Source: Verrucomicrobiaceae bacterium UBA1938
GTDB lineage: Bacteria; Verrucomicrobiota; Verrucomicrobiia; Verrucomicrobiales; Verrucomicrobiaceae
Assembly (NCBI GenBank): GCA_002336895.1
Contig: DDFC01000012.1
Span: 1-64,000 of the forward strand
Length of the DNA: 64,000 nucleotides
Direction of reading: 5' to 3'
Within the stretch, counting starts at the first letter, position 1. Every line of letters begins with the position of its first letter. Positions 21,201-28,773 of this stretch are shown in pieces. The notes beneath the pieces were generated by a model, which saw only the letters and a program-made list of their open reading frames with translations, was not told the DNA's origin and ran no database searches. Position numbers and translations under genes: made by a program.

Positions 21201-22344
21201 TGCCGTCGTTGTTACCAGTCTGAAGTGTGATGGCACCACCCCCTGAATCCTGAAGCGTGAGATTGCTGGCGCCCTGAAGGCCGCCCGTGATGAAGGTGCC
21301 GACACCGGAGGAGAAGCTGATGTTCTTTGTATTCACATCGAAATTGACGAGATTGATGGTGGCATTCTGAACGGCACGGGCATGCCCCAGAAGAAAGCCG
21401 CCGGTGGTGGTGTTGGTGTTGAGTGAAGAGAGAGTGCCGGTGAAGGTATTGGCATTTGTGAGGGTGATGATGCCTGTGCCGCCATTGACCTGCAGCGTGC
21501 CGTTGCCTGCAATGATGCCGGAGAAGGTGGTGCTGACGCCGCCCTGGGCGAGATTAAGCGAGGCATTACGCATGAGGATGAGACCGGAGCCTTCGATGGT
21601 GCCGAACTGGTCGTTGACCTTGGTGTTGAGGACGCCGCCTGTGTTGACGGTGATTTTGGCGCTGTCGCTGATGCTATTGGCACCAGTATTCCAGAGGAAG
21701 GTGCCACCACTGTTGATGACAATGCCAGAAGTGGTGAGCTGATTGGCACTCGCGCCAGTGCCCTTGAGTTCGAAAGTGCCTGCATTGATGGTGATCGGCG
21801 CTCCGCCGAGATTGAAGAAACCACCATTGCCAGAGGTGCCGAAATCGAGCGTGATTTTGCCGAGACCGGTCTTTGTCAGGCCGGAGGAAGTCATGCGAGC
21901 CGTGATGGTGGCGTCCATGTTCTGAACGTTCACCGCGGGGGCTGTGCCCGTGAGAGTGAGGATTTCGACGGAGGTGAAGTTGTTCGGCGACGAAACGAAA
22001 GCTGTGCCAGGAGCGATGGTGATGTGGCCCTCCTGAAAATTGAGACTGGCGGCAGACTGCCCAGGAGAAAGCGTCACTGTATAACTGCCCGTGCCGTCAA
22101 TGCCTGCGGCAAAGACCACGTCGCTGCCTGTCACATACGCGCCTGTGCTGGTCAGCCCTCGTGCATCCGTGCTCCAAAAGCTGTCCACACCCCAGACGCC
22201 ACCGGCATTGCCGGAATACACCGAGGCTGCGTTGGCATCCCAGTAGAGCGTGGCAGCATGGGACGAATCAAAAGCAGTGACAAAAGCAAACGTGGCAAGC
22301 AGAAGCGCGACTATGCGAGCGCCTCGTGTGAAACACACAGACAT
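18232..22344 (-). CDS. Giant autotransporter-repeat (beta-strand repeat) protein with PEP-CTERM-like tail
   Basis: The protein has 1370 residues. A signal peptide covers about 1-31 (VALLLATFAFVTAFDSSHAA). The mature start TLYWDANAASVYSGNAGGVW is typical of this class. The body is built of many autotransporter-associated beta-strand repeats, seen as GVNTYTGGTIITQGRN, GANTYSGATTISKG, GANTYAGTTQVAAGNLQVG and SNTYTGDTTILAGS, which predict a long right-handed beta-helix. The C-terminus VVPEPGRAMLLLLGLGMGAF, then RRRRR, is the PEP-CTERM arrangement: PEP motif, hydrophobic helix, Arg cluster. This indicates sorting by an exosortase encoded elsewhere. No beta-barrel translocator domain is seen. It is probably a cell-surface or extracellular-matrix protein. 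It stands alone, with about 175 nt to nuoG. Confidence 0.9.
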   Translation of the reverse strand: MSVCFTRGARIVALLLATFAFVTAFDSSHAATLYWDANAASVYSGNAGGVWGVDSFWSTDARGLTSTGAYVTGSDVVFAAGIDGTGSYTVTLSPGQSAASLNFQEGHITIAPGTAFVSSPNNFTSVEILTLTGTAPAVNVQNMDATITARMTSSGLTKTGLGKITLDFGTSGNGGFFNLGGAPITINAGTFELKGTGASANQLTTSGIVINSGGTFLWNTGANSISDSAKITVNTGGVLNTKVNDQFGTIEGSGLILMRNASLNLAQGGVSTTFSGIIAGNGTLQVNGGTGIITLTNANTFTGTLSSLNTNTTTGGFLLGHARAVQNATINLVNFDVNTKNISFSSGVGTFITGGLQGASNLTLQDSGGGAITLQTGNNDGSTTYRGALSGSGGLAKIGTGTLTLSGEQITVTRTTTSSGAVTATYISSTSNTYTGDTTILAGSHNPTNGSVTQANAGGIRLDFNSTTIAPVVSGANTYTYTIVAPTTDIISASSRLVLGGGKLTVNGRNTTTGAAAVSQTFNGAYLLTGRSYVTVTQGTANADTVVNLGGISRDHGGVLEFTPAAGAQSTTNGITTTKANDASGILGGWALLGNDWAVKSTAGTALGNVIAATTQYSAYAAGDIVSSPTSNLLISDSSTSITTASGVTDLNTLMVRNDAGNGNAALNRLLDIAAGETLRLGATGSIWNQGTQVTSGVPTLTIGSANSVGTLTAGGADNTAGELIINSSGSGEMLIRSSIADNGTGAVTLIRTGSGNQVVFSGVNTYTGGTIITQGRNRFDNVASLGSGAVTVTAGGQIWLNASGTYAQTFNLAGTGYGENGIPGAIRFSGGQTLAGQINLTGDTRLGAVNASSVTTFTGKITGDYALDLSGGAGGTNIIQLNNTANDFTGNLSINTNFGTSPSAFNSANVTIRLGASEVIPNGLGKGNVILSGSSSTSPVTLDLNGFNETINSLISYGTHSNTAVTNGKAGTTSTLTIGDNNSSTLVTDTAAATTFFGGVIKDTGTGIMALTKIGEGTQTFTGANTYSGATTISKGILMAGAVNTLSASSAVTIANDPTAMLALTNGLADFSQTILSLAGGGTVNLGTIAAADTVATPGTRLTTGGSADTTYSGTIAGAGGLVKQGSGTFTLTGANTYAGTTQVAAGNLQVGLAGAGQSGTGAVVVSSGATLSGSGTVQGAAVINGLLSAGDSGGSGIGTLTFSDASTGSLTLAGGASSAAPRVLFTLAGATGNDATPADGIQTAALLTGSFGNHDALVVQGTLTLAAGSTIKVELASGYDPAFGDVINLIDWGTVNGGSSALVVGGFNAAGSGGDLDLQLGAAMLANGWFWDTDQFLTDGIIYVVPEPGRAMLLLLGLGMGAFRRRRR

Positions 22345-22519
22345 GACAAGAGATGGGTGGTTTTTGGTTTCACGCCAGGAGCGTGAAGGGGGGATGGACA
22401 GATACCATCCAGCACCCAGCTAAGCCAGTGCGTTTCGATCCGAAAAACCTTCAGTTATTCGCTTCGAAAATGCCCCACTTATGTCATGCCTGGAACCACA
22501 CCATGAGCCACCACGCCTG

Positions 22520-24256
22520 TTAGCCGACGATGATGCCCTTGGCCTTGCGCTCTTTCTCGCGATCCAGCAGGGGGATCTTCTCGGAGGTTTCGAGGACGGG
22601 GACGCCGAGGTCGCCGATCTTGGAGAAGGTGAGGCCGTTGAGGGCTGGGACTTCGGCGCTGAGGCGCTTGAAGACGTCTTCGACGGTGTGGATGCCATTC
22701 GAGCCACCGCAGGCGACGATGAGGTCGCGCAGGATTTCCCAGGTGTCGTGGGCGTTGCCGGGAGCCTTGACGGCCTTGTTCAGGCGTTGGAGGCGACCGG
22801 TGGCGTTGATCATGCTGCCGCGCTTTTCAGCGTAGGCGGTGCCGGGGAGCACGACGTCGCTGAGTTCGGCGCTGGCATTGGCCAGGATGTGCAGGGAGGC
22901 GATGAAGGGCACCTTTTCCAGATCGCGCTGGGCGAAGCCGACCTTGAGCAGATTTTCGCCAAGGGCGAGGACGGCACGCAGACGGCCGCGGCCCATGAGT
23001 TCGGTGATCTCGGCCAGCTTGGCTCCGGGCTCGATGCCGAGGATGAGTTTGGCTCCGTTGGTGTTTGGATTGAGGTCGTCGGCACGGAGGTAGTTGTCAG
23101 CGCCGCCGGTGCGGGGGATGACGTCCACGTTTGTGGTGCCAAGCAGTGCGGCGAGATGCTTCACGAAGAAGAGTTCTTCATTCGTCATGCGGGCGCTGGC
23201 GATGATGGCGATCTCATCGCCCTTCTTGCCGGCCACGGCGGTGGCGATGGCGCTGAGGGCGGCCTTCCAGGTGGCGATCTGGTGCTTGCCACCGGACTTC
23301 ACCATCGGGTCGGTGAGACGGAATTCGCTGTTCACAAAGTGGAAGTCGAGACGGCCGCTGTCGCACATCCAGGTGGAGTTGACGGCGTTGTTCTCGCGCG
23401 GGGTCTGGCGGTAGATGGTGTCTCCACGGGCGCCGATCTCCATATTGCAGCCACGGGCGCAGCCGGTGCAGACGCTGTTGGTTTCCGTGAGGAACCAGAC
23501 GCGCTGCTGGAAGCGGAAGTCGTTGGAGGTGAGGGCACCCACCGGGCAGATGTCCACGGTGTTGAGGGAGTAGTTGTGCTCCAGACGCTTGCCGGGATGC
23601 ACGGCGAGGGTGGTGAAGCTGCCGCGCTCGGTGAAGCCGAGCACGGGCTCGTCAGCGATCTCGGCGGTGAAGCGGATGCAGCGGCTGCACATGATGCAGC
23701 GCTCGTCATCTAGGCGCACGCGGGGGCCGATGTCCACGTTCTTGGGCTTTTTGACCTTGTCTTCACGGAAGCGGCTTTCGCCCTTGCCGTGCTCGACGCT
23801 GAACTCCTGCAGACGGCACTCGCCAGCCTGATCGCAGATGGGGCAGTCGAGGGGGTGATTGATGAGGAGGAACTCCATCACGCCCTTGCGGCACTCCTGG
23901 GTGAGAAGGGACTCGGTGCGGATGCCCATGCCTTCAGCGACGGTGTTGGCGCAGGCGATGACAGGACGAGGCATCCAGCCGATCTTGGGCATGCCATGCT
24001 CGTCCTTCTCGGGCTCGGTACCAGGGGCGGGGCGCGGAGGCATACCCATCTCCACGAGGCACATGCGGCAGTTGCCGGGGGAGGAGAGCTTGGGGTGGTA
24101 GCAGTAGTGGGGCACTTCCTTCTTGGCCTGCTTGCAGGCCTCGATCATGCGAGTGCCTTTGGGGAACTTGTGCCAAACGCCGTCGATCTGGACATTCACG
24201 AGATCGACCGGAGGAGGAGCGGCTGCAGGGGCGGGGGCTTCGGCGGGGGCAGGCAT
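22520..24256 (-). CDS. nuoG: NADH-quinone oxidoreductase subunit G
   Basis: The protein has 578 residues. It is the iron-sulfur subunit of the peripheral arm of respiratory complex I. After an Ala/Pro-rich leader (1-16) come the [2Fe-2S] ligands (HYCYHPKLSSPGNCRMC and PVIACAN), the His-ligated cluster (NHPLDCPICDQAGECRLQ) and a [4Fe-4S] site (CIMCSRCIRF with NTVDICPVGAL). CTGCARGCNMEIGARGD with a later MCDSG resembles the extra cluster near the molybdopterin-like domain. The C-terminal molybdopterin-like part is short compared with the roughly 900-residue enterobacterial form. No other nuo gene is adjacent, which is unusual. A perfect TGTGA-N6-TCACA palindrome lies 64 nt upstream. Confidence 0.93.
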   Translation of the reverse strand: MPAPAEAPAPAAAPPPVDLVNVQIDGVWHKFPKGTRMIEACKQAKKEVPHYCYHPKLSSPGNCRMCLVEMGMPPRPAPGTEPEKDEHGMPKIGWMPRPVIACANTVAEGMGIRTESLLTQECRKGVMEFLLINHPLDCPICDQAGECRLQEFSVEHGKGESRFREDKVKKPKNVDIGPRVRLDDERCIMCSRCIRFTAEIADEPVLGFTERGSFTTLAVHPGKRLEHNYSLNTVDICPVGALTSNDFRFQQRVWFLTETNSVCTGCARGCNMEIGARGDTIYRQTPRENNAVNSTWMCDSGRLDFHFVNSEFRLTDPMVKSGGKHQIATWKAALSAIATAVAGKKGDEIAIIASARMTNEELFFVKHLAALLGTTNVDVIPRTGGADNYLRADDLNPNTNGAKLILGIEPGAKLAEITELMGRGRLRAVLALGENLLKVGFAQRDLEKVPFIASLHILANASAELSDVVLPGTAYAEKRGSMINATGRLQRLNKAVKAPGNAHDTWEILRDLIVACGGSNGIHTVEDVFKRLSAEVPALNGLTFSKIGDLGVPVLETSEKIPLLDREKERKAKGIIVG

Positions 24257-24319
24257 GAGCGAAGGGGAAAGGGTCTGAAGCGGATTATCGGAGCCGCATG
24301 CAGAGGGGCAACCCTAATT

Positions 24320-24335
24320 TGTGAAAAGTTTCACA
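24320..24335. promoter_or_regulatory. CRP/FNR-family-like operator upstream of nuoG
   Basis: TGTGAaaagttTCACA is a perfect palindrome around its central AG and matches the E. coli CRP consensus TGTGA-N6-TCACA exactly. It sits 64-79 nt upstream of the nuoG start, between nuoG and the stop of the PIN toxin gene, where a transcription factor site would be expected. Whether this organism has a CRP-type protein with that specificity is unknown. Confidence 0.5.
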
Positions 24336-24379
24336 AGCGGATCGAAAGTCCGCTCATGGGCCGGACTCGGACCAGGCGC

Positions 24380-24766
24380 TCACCACAGACGCGAGGCACC
24401 GAGCAGCGAGAGCGGCGTGTCAGGGGAGAGCAGCGTCATGCCTGCCTCCATGGCCTGCGCGGCCAGCAGGCGGTCAAAGGGATCCAGATGCAGGCGTGGC
24501 AGCTCGCCGCTGCGGTAGATGGCGTCTTGGTTGAGACTTAGGCTGATGAACTTGTGATAAGCGAACTTTTCAGGAATCCAAATACGGGGAACATCTGGGA
24601 GGGGCAGCTTGCCCGTGGAGTGCTTGAGCGTGATTTCCCACACGCTGACATCGCTTACGTAAAGCTCATTTGCCCAGTCGTTAATCACTGCTGCCGCAGC
24701 GCCTGAGAGCATTCTCGTTTGCTGGGACGCCCAGAGAAAGGTGCAGGTGTCGAGCAAGTATTTCAT
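24380..24766 (-). CDS. vapC: PIN-domain toxin of a type II toxin-antitoxin pair
   Basis: The protein has 128 residues from the ATG at 24766 (MKYLLDTCTFLWASQQ); an ATG three codons upstream is possible. The ATG at 24766 overlaps the antitoxin stop as ATGA, which decides the start. PIN-domain acidic residues are visible in LLDTCTFLW, VWEITLKHSTGKL and LDPFDRLLAAQA. VapC-type PIN toxins are Mg-dependent RNases that cut tRNA or rRNA. It is translated after the Phd-like antitoxin. Confidence 0.9.
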   Translation of the reverse strand: MKYLLDTCTFLWASQQTRMLSGAAAAVINDWANELYVSDVSVWEITLKHSTGKLPLPDVPRIWIPEKFAYHKFISLSLNQDAIYRSGELPRLHLDPFDRLLAAQAMEAGMTLLSPDTPLSLLGASRLW

Positions 24767-25005
24767 AGCCCCCATTCCTCAAGCTCCTGCTCGGTCAGCG
24801 GCGCAAAAGCCGACTCTGGGAACTCAAACGGCGGACCAAGGATATCGCCCACCTTTGGGCGCGGCTGCGGAGTGGCTTTCGGAACAGGCGTCAGCAGTGC
24901 CACGGCAGATTTGCCACGAGCAATGATGAATTGCTCCCCCTTCTCCACCTTAGCAAGGTAGCGCGAGAGGTGCGTCTTGGCTTCGTGGGTGGTGATGGTG
25001 GTCAT
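24763..25005 (-). CDS. Phd/YefM-type antitoxin
   Basis: The protein has 80 residues. The N-terminal half, MTTITTHEAKTHLSRYLAKV then EKGEQFIIARGKSAVALLTP, is the Phd/YefM DNA-binding fold. The C-terminal half, with FPESAFAPLTEQELEEWGL, is the flexible toxin-neutralising tail. It overlaps the toxin gene by four bases, the common antitoxin-first order. Such antitoxins usually repress their own promoter with the toxin as co-repressor. GTGGAC/GTCCAC arms lie just upstream (25006-25011 and 25037-25042), but this is weak evidence for an operator. Confidence 0.9.
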   Translation of the reverse strand: MTTITTHEAKTHLSRYLAKVEKGEQFIIARGKSAVALLTPVPKATPQPRPKVGDILGPPFEFPESAFAPLTEQELEEWGL

Positions 25006-25172
25006 GTGGACAAAAAATCCTTCCGACAGCAGATTAGTCCACTTAGTTTACTTTGCGATCTAAAAACGAGAAAGTTGAGGTTGGGGAAAAGACTCCCGCT
25101 GCGCAATCTGGGATCTGCGAAGAATTTGGAGCTAGCAACACGGGACGGGCGTGCCATCAATGCCGCCCCCTC

Positions 25173-26060
25173 ATGCCCATACCGGTCATTCTGAACCCCG
25201 CCGCCCGCAGCACCAAGGCCGCCGCCGTCGAACACGCCCTGCGCAGGCTTTCCCCCGAACCTGAGCTGCACCTGACGAAAGGTCCGGCGGATGCCACGGC
25301 GATCGCCGAGCAGCTGGCGGAAACCCACGAGCTGGTGGTGGCCGCCGGCGGCGATGGCACGATGAACGAGGTGCTGCAGGGCATCTGCCGGGCCAATGCG
25401 CGGCGCAAACCGGGCGAAAAGCACACGGCACTGGGGGTGCTGCCGCTGGGCACGATGAACGTCTTTTCCGTAGAGCTGAAGCTGCCGGGCAGGGACATCG
25501 AGGGCTGCTGGCGGGAGATCACGCGCGGTCAGCGCCGCGAGGTGGACCTGTGGATGGCGAATGACATGTACTTTGCCCAGCTGGCCGGGGTGGGTCTGGA
25601 CGCGCAGATCGTGCAGGAGACGTCCTGGGAGGCGAAGAAGAAATTTGGCCCGCTGAGCTATGTGATGAGCGCGGTGAACGTGCTGATGAGGACGCCGCCA
25701 ACACTGAGCGTGCACATCGACGGCAAGGCCCCGCTGCTGGGCACGGTGGTGCTGGTGGGCAATGGCAGGCACTATGGCGGCCCCTTCCCGCTCTTCCGCG
25801 ACGCGTCAAACACAGACGGGCTGATGGACCTGCTGATCTTTCGCGGGCTGGGTGGGATGGAATTCATCCAACTGCTGCGTGGCATGCTGCTGGATGGCTA
25901 CCGGGAGTGCGAATACCTGGACTACATCCAGACGCGAGAGTTTACCGTGACGACGGACCACGCCGAGGCCCCCGTGGAGCTGGACGGCGAGCTGGCGGAC
26001 CTGAACGCCCCCGTGGTCTTTCGTCCGGCCCCGTTTCGGCTGAGCGTGAGCGTGGGCTGA
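25173..26060 (+). CDS. Diacylglycerol/lipid kinase family protein (YegS/BmrU-like)
   Basis: The protein has 295 residues from the ATG at 25173 (MPIPVILNPAARSTKAAAVE). The frame runs upstream but without family likeness. The kinase catalytic signature VVAAGGDGTMNEVLQGI and LGVLPLGTMNVF are visible, followed by RREVDLWMANDMYFAQLAGVG and VGNGRHYGGPFPLFRDASNTDGLMDLLIF, split here by family spacing. It is predicted to phosphorylate a lipid such as diacylglycerol or a sphingoid base with ATP. Its 3' end is overlapped for about 119 bp by the tail of the convergent pseudouridine synthase gene. Confidence 0.92.
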   Translation: MPIPVILNPAARSTKAAAVEHALRRLSPEPELHLTKGPADATAIAEQLAETHELVVAAGGDGTMNEVLQGICRANARRKPGEKHTALGVLPLGTMNVFSVELKLPGRDIEGCWREITRGQRREVDLWMANDMYFAQLAGVGLDAQIVQETSWEAKKKFGPLSYVMSAVNVLMRTPPTLSVHIDGKAPLLGTVVLVGNGRHYGGPFPLFRDASNTDGLMDLLIFRGLGGMEFIQLLRGMLLDGYRECEYLDYIQTREFTVTTDHAEAPVELDGELADLNAPVVFRPAPFRLSVSVG

Positions 26061-26952
26061 AGGTGCGGGATTTGGGCTTGAAGCGGGAGGGCTTGTCCTC
26101 GGAGGAGAAGCGGCCGGGAGGGCCGTTCTTCTTTGGGCCGCGAGGTTCGCGGGAGGCGGATTCACCACGGCTGCGGCTGGCAGGAGCAGGGCGCGCCGGA
26201 CGGCGGGGGGCTTCATCCTCCCACTCATCGCCCGCTGGCTTGCGCGCACGGGGTTTGGCGGCCTCTTCCTTGAAAAAGCGCTCCACATCCGTGGGGGTGA
26301 GCTCCTTGTAGGCACCTTTGGCCAGGCCGTGGAGCTTGAGCCAGCCGATGCGGATGCGGACGAGGCGCTCGACCTCGTAACCGAGGTAGTAGAGCATCAT
26401 GCGAATCTGGCGCTTGAGGCCCATCTTGAGCACGATGTGCGCGCGGTATTCGGTGTCCATCCAGGCGCGCTCGGCGCGGGCAAAGCCCTCCTCGGTCATC
26501 ATGCCTTTGACCAGCTTGGCCATGACATCGACGTTCAGCGGCTGGTCCACGACCACCTCGTATTCCTTTTCGGCTCCCTGACTGGGATGAATGATGCGGT
26601 GAGAGAGGTCTCCGCGATTGGTCAGGAGGATGAGGCCTTCGCTTTCTTTGTCCAGACGCCCGACGTGGTGCAGGTTCTGGTATTTGAGAGGCAGCAGGTC
26701 GTAAATGGTCATGCGCTCGTGCTTGTCGCCACGAGAGCAGATGTAGCCTTTCGGCTTGTTCAAAACGAGCACGACGGGAGTTTCCGTCCGCACGGGGGAG
26801 CCATCGACGACTACTTTGTCGTCAGGCTGCACCTGGGTGGCGAGTTCGGTGATGACGTGCCCATTGATGGACACACGGCCGGCGAGGATGATTTCCTCCG
26901 CCCCACGCCGTGAGGCGACGCCACACTGGCTGAGATATCGGTTGAGACGCAC
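25942..26952 (-). CDS. RluB/RsuA-family pseudouridine synthase with basic C-terminal tail
   Basis: The protein has 336 residues from a GTG at 26952. An S4 RNA-binding domain comes first (MRLNRYLSQCGVASRRGAEE). The catalytic domain follows, with the active-site Asp in HHVGRLDKESEGLILLTNRG and the closing motif GLKRQIRMM. It isomerises uridine to pseudouridine in rRNA. From about residue 225 the chain becomes a disordered Arg/Pro/Ser-rich tail (KPRARKPAGDEWEDE through RRPAPRGPRRGPSSR), as in many RluB-like proteins. The last 39 codons are antisense to the lipid-kinase gene. The small basic protein gene ends 10 nt upstream of the GTG, so they form an operon. Confidence 0.9.
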   Translation of the reverse strand: MRLNRYLSQCGVASRRGAEEIILAGRVSINGHVITELATQVQPDDKVVVDGSPVRTETPVVLVLNKPKGYICSRGDKHERMTIYDLLPLKYQNLHHVGRLDKESEGLILLTNRGDLSHRIIHPSQGAEKEYEVVVDQPLNVDVMAKLVKGMMTEEGFARAERAWMDTEYRAHIVLKMGLKRQIRMMLYYLGYEVERLVRIRIGWLKLHGLAKGAYKELTPTDVERFFKEEAAKPRARKPAGDEWEDEAPRRPARPAPASRSRGESASREPRGPKKNGPPGRFSSEDKPSRFKPKSRTFSPRSRSAETGPDERPRGRSGPPARRPAPRGPRRGPSSR

Positions 26953-26962
26953 GAGCTAAGCC

Positions 26963-27115
26963 TTACTCCGGCTTGGTCTTCGGCAGGTTGAGCGGCAGAC
27001 GGCCGTCTTTCCACTGACCACGGGACTTGAGGAGCTTGATGCGCTCACCACGCTTCAGGACACTGCGCTTGGTGCCGACGGAGCCGGAGGACTTGAGGCT
27101 GCTATGCTGGGACAT
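26963..27115 (-). CDS. Small basic protein (50 residues, Verrucomicrobia/Chlamydiae type)
   Basis: The reading frame from the ATG at 27115 to the TAA at 26963-26965 encodes MSQHSSLKSSGSVGTKRSVL, then KRGERIKLLKSRGQWKDGRL, then PLNLPKTKPE. It is very rich in Lys/Arg. It resembles a family of tiny basic proteins conserved in Verrucomicrobia and Chlamydiae that has been suggested to be ribosome-associated (from memory; the family should be confirmed by profile search). It lies 10 nt upstream of an rRNA-modifying pseudouridine synthase, which fits a translation-related role. Confidence 0.75.
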   Translation of the reverse strand: MSQHSSLKSSGSVGTKRSVLKRGERIKLLKSRGQWKDGRLPLNLPKTKPE

Positions 27116-27203
27116 GATTCGAAAAGGGGCTAGGTGTTCTGAAAAGGGGCGGAGAGAGTAGCACCCCCCGGGGAGGGCGCAAGGGGTTTTACGCGGCGGG
27201 GGC

Positions 27204-28673
27204 TCAACCGAGCACCTTCTTGCGGACGATCTCGGTGACCATTTTGGGGTTGGCCTTGCCTTGGCTGGCTTTCATGGCCTGGCCGGTGAACCAGTTCATG
27301 GCCTTTTCGTTGCCGCCTTTGACTTCGGCGACTTTGTCGGGGTTGGCGGCGAGGATCTGCTCGACGATGGCCTCAAGGGCGCCGGTGTCGCTGACCTGCT
27401 CGAAGCCCTTGGCCTTGATGATCTCGGCGGCGGGTTTGCCGGATTCAAACATTTCGGCAAAGACTTCCTTGGCCTGGTTATTGGAGATGCTGCCGACCTC
27501 CACGGTGGCGACGAGGGCGCTGAGAGCGTCCGGCTTGACGGGGCATTCGCTGATGGTGAGGGAGCGCTCATTGAGCACGCCGAGGAGGTCGTTGATGACC
27601 CAGTTGGCAATCTTCTTGGCGGGCACCTTGGTGTCTGCGGCCACGGCGGCCTCATACCAGGAGGCGAGCTCTTTTTCGCTGGAGAGCACTCCGGCATCGT
27701 AGGCGCTGCAGCCGTAGTCTTTCTCAAAGCGGGCGCGCTTTTCATGCGGCAGCTCGGGCAGCTGGGAGCGGACCTTTTCCACCAGTGCTGGGGTGCGCAC
27801 GGGGAGGAGGTCGGGATCTGGGAAGTAGCGGTAGTCGTGCGCGTCTTCCTTGCTGCGCATGAGGGTGGTCTCGCCACGGTCGTCGTCCCAGCGGCGGGTG
27901 CTCTGGACGAGCTTTTCGGGATTACGGCCTTCGAGGACGTCGATCTGGCGCTCGGTCTCGGCCTTGATGGCGCGACGGACGGCGGACATGGAATTGATGT
28001 TCTTGAGCTCGATCTTCACGCCGAGCTCCTTCTGGCCTTCGGGGCGGACAGAGATGTTCACGTCGCAGCGAAGGTTGCCCTTTTCCATGTCGGCGTCGCT
28101 GACGCCGCCGTAGATGAGGATCTGGCGCAGGCTGGTGATGTAGGCAAAGGCCTCCTCGGCGCTGTCGATGTCGGGCTCGCTGACGATTTCCATCAGCGGC
28201 GTGCCGGCGCGGTTGAAGTCGAGGGCGGAGAACTTGTCGTAGTGGGTGGACTTGCCCACGTCTTCCTCCAGGTGGATGCGGGTGAGCTTCACGACCTTGC
28301 CGGGATTGGCGATGCTCTTCTGTGCGTCCTTGGGATAGGCCAGATCATACAACGGCACGCCGCCGCCGAGGCAGAGCGGGAAGGGCATCTGCGTGATCTG
28401 GTAGTTCTTGGGCATGTCCGGGTAGAAGTAGTTTTTGCGGTCCCAGTTCACCACGGGAGGTGTCTCGCAGCCCAGCATGAGGCCAGTGAGGATGGTCTTT
28501 TCAATGGCGTCCTGGTTCAGCACCGGCAGGGCGCCCGGCAGGCCCAGGCAGGTGGGGCAGGTGTGGGTGTTGGGCTCCGCTCCATACTCCACCGGACAGG
28601 CGCAGAACATCTTGCTGCGCGTGGTGAGCTGCGCGTGAACTTCAAGGCCGATGGTGACGATGTACTTGGGCAT
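27204..28673 (-). CDS. gatB: Asp-tRNA(Asn)/Glu-tRNA(Gln) amidotransferase subunit B
   Basis: The protein has 489 residues, the usual GatB length. It activates Glu- or Asp-charged tRNA with ATP and accepts ammonia from GatA to form Gln-tRNA(Gln) or Asn-tRNA(Asn). Signatures are IGLEVHAQLTTRSKMFCACP, NTHTCPTCLGLPGALPVLN, NWDRKNYFYPDMPKNYQITQ, RIHLEEDVGKSTHY, FNRAGTPLMEIVSEPD and DANMEKGNLRCDVN-like DADMEKGNLRCDVNIS. The C-terminal YqeY-like tRNA-binding domain (NNQAKEVFAEMFESGK, NPKMVTEIVRKKVLG) is complete. gatA and gatC are not in the window. Confidence 0.97.
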   Translation of the reverse strand: MPKYIVTIGLEVHAQLTTRSKMFCACPVEYGAEPNTHTCPTCLGLPGALPVLNQDAIEKTILTGLMLGCETPPVVNWDRKNYFYPDMPKNYQITQMPFPLCLGGGVPLYDLAYPKDAQKSIANPGKVVKLTRIHLEEDVGKSTHYDKFSALDFNRAGTPLMEIVSEPDIDSAEEAFAYITSLRQILIYGGVSDADMEKGNLRCDVNISVRPEGQKELGVKIELKNINSMSAVRRAIKAETERQIDVLEGRNPEKLVQSTRRWDDDRGETTLMRSKEDAHDYRYFPDPDLLPVRTPALVEKVRSQLPELPHEKRARFEKDYGCSAYDAGVLSSEKELASWYEAAVAADTKVPAKKIANWVINDLLGVLNERSLTISECPVKPDALSALVATVEVGSISNNQAKEVFAEMFESGKPAAEIIKAKGFEQVSDTGALEAIVEQILAANPDKVAEVKGGNEKAMNWFTGQAMKASQGKANPKMVTEIVRKKVLG

Positions 28674-28773
28674 GCTGGAACGAGATGGGAAAATGAATGA
28701 CCGGAGATGAAAGCGAGAGCCAAGGCCGGGGCAACGCGGCGTTGGCGGTTTTTTCGGGTGTGCCGAAATCTCC

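Noticed and set aside
25006..25042. GTGGAC/GTCCAC inverted arms just upstream of the antitoxin start as an autoregulatory operator
   Set aside because: The arms are only six bases long and 25 bases apart; such a match is common by chance, so it is mentioned but not claimed.
27261..28700. 479-codon plus-strand frame opposite gatB
   Set aside because: It is a long antisense frame with Gly/His/Val-rich shadow composition; gatB is certain.
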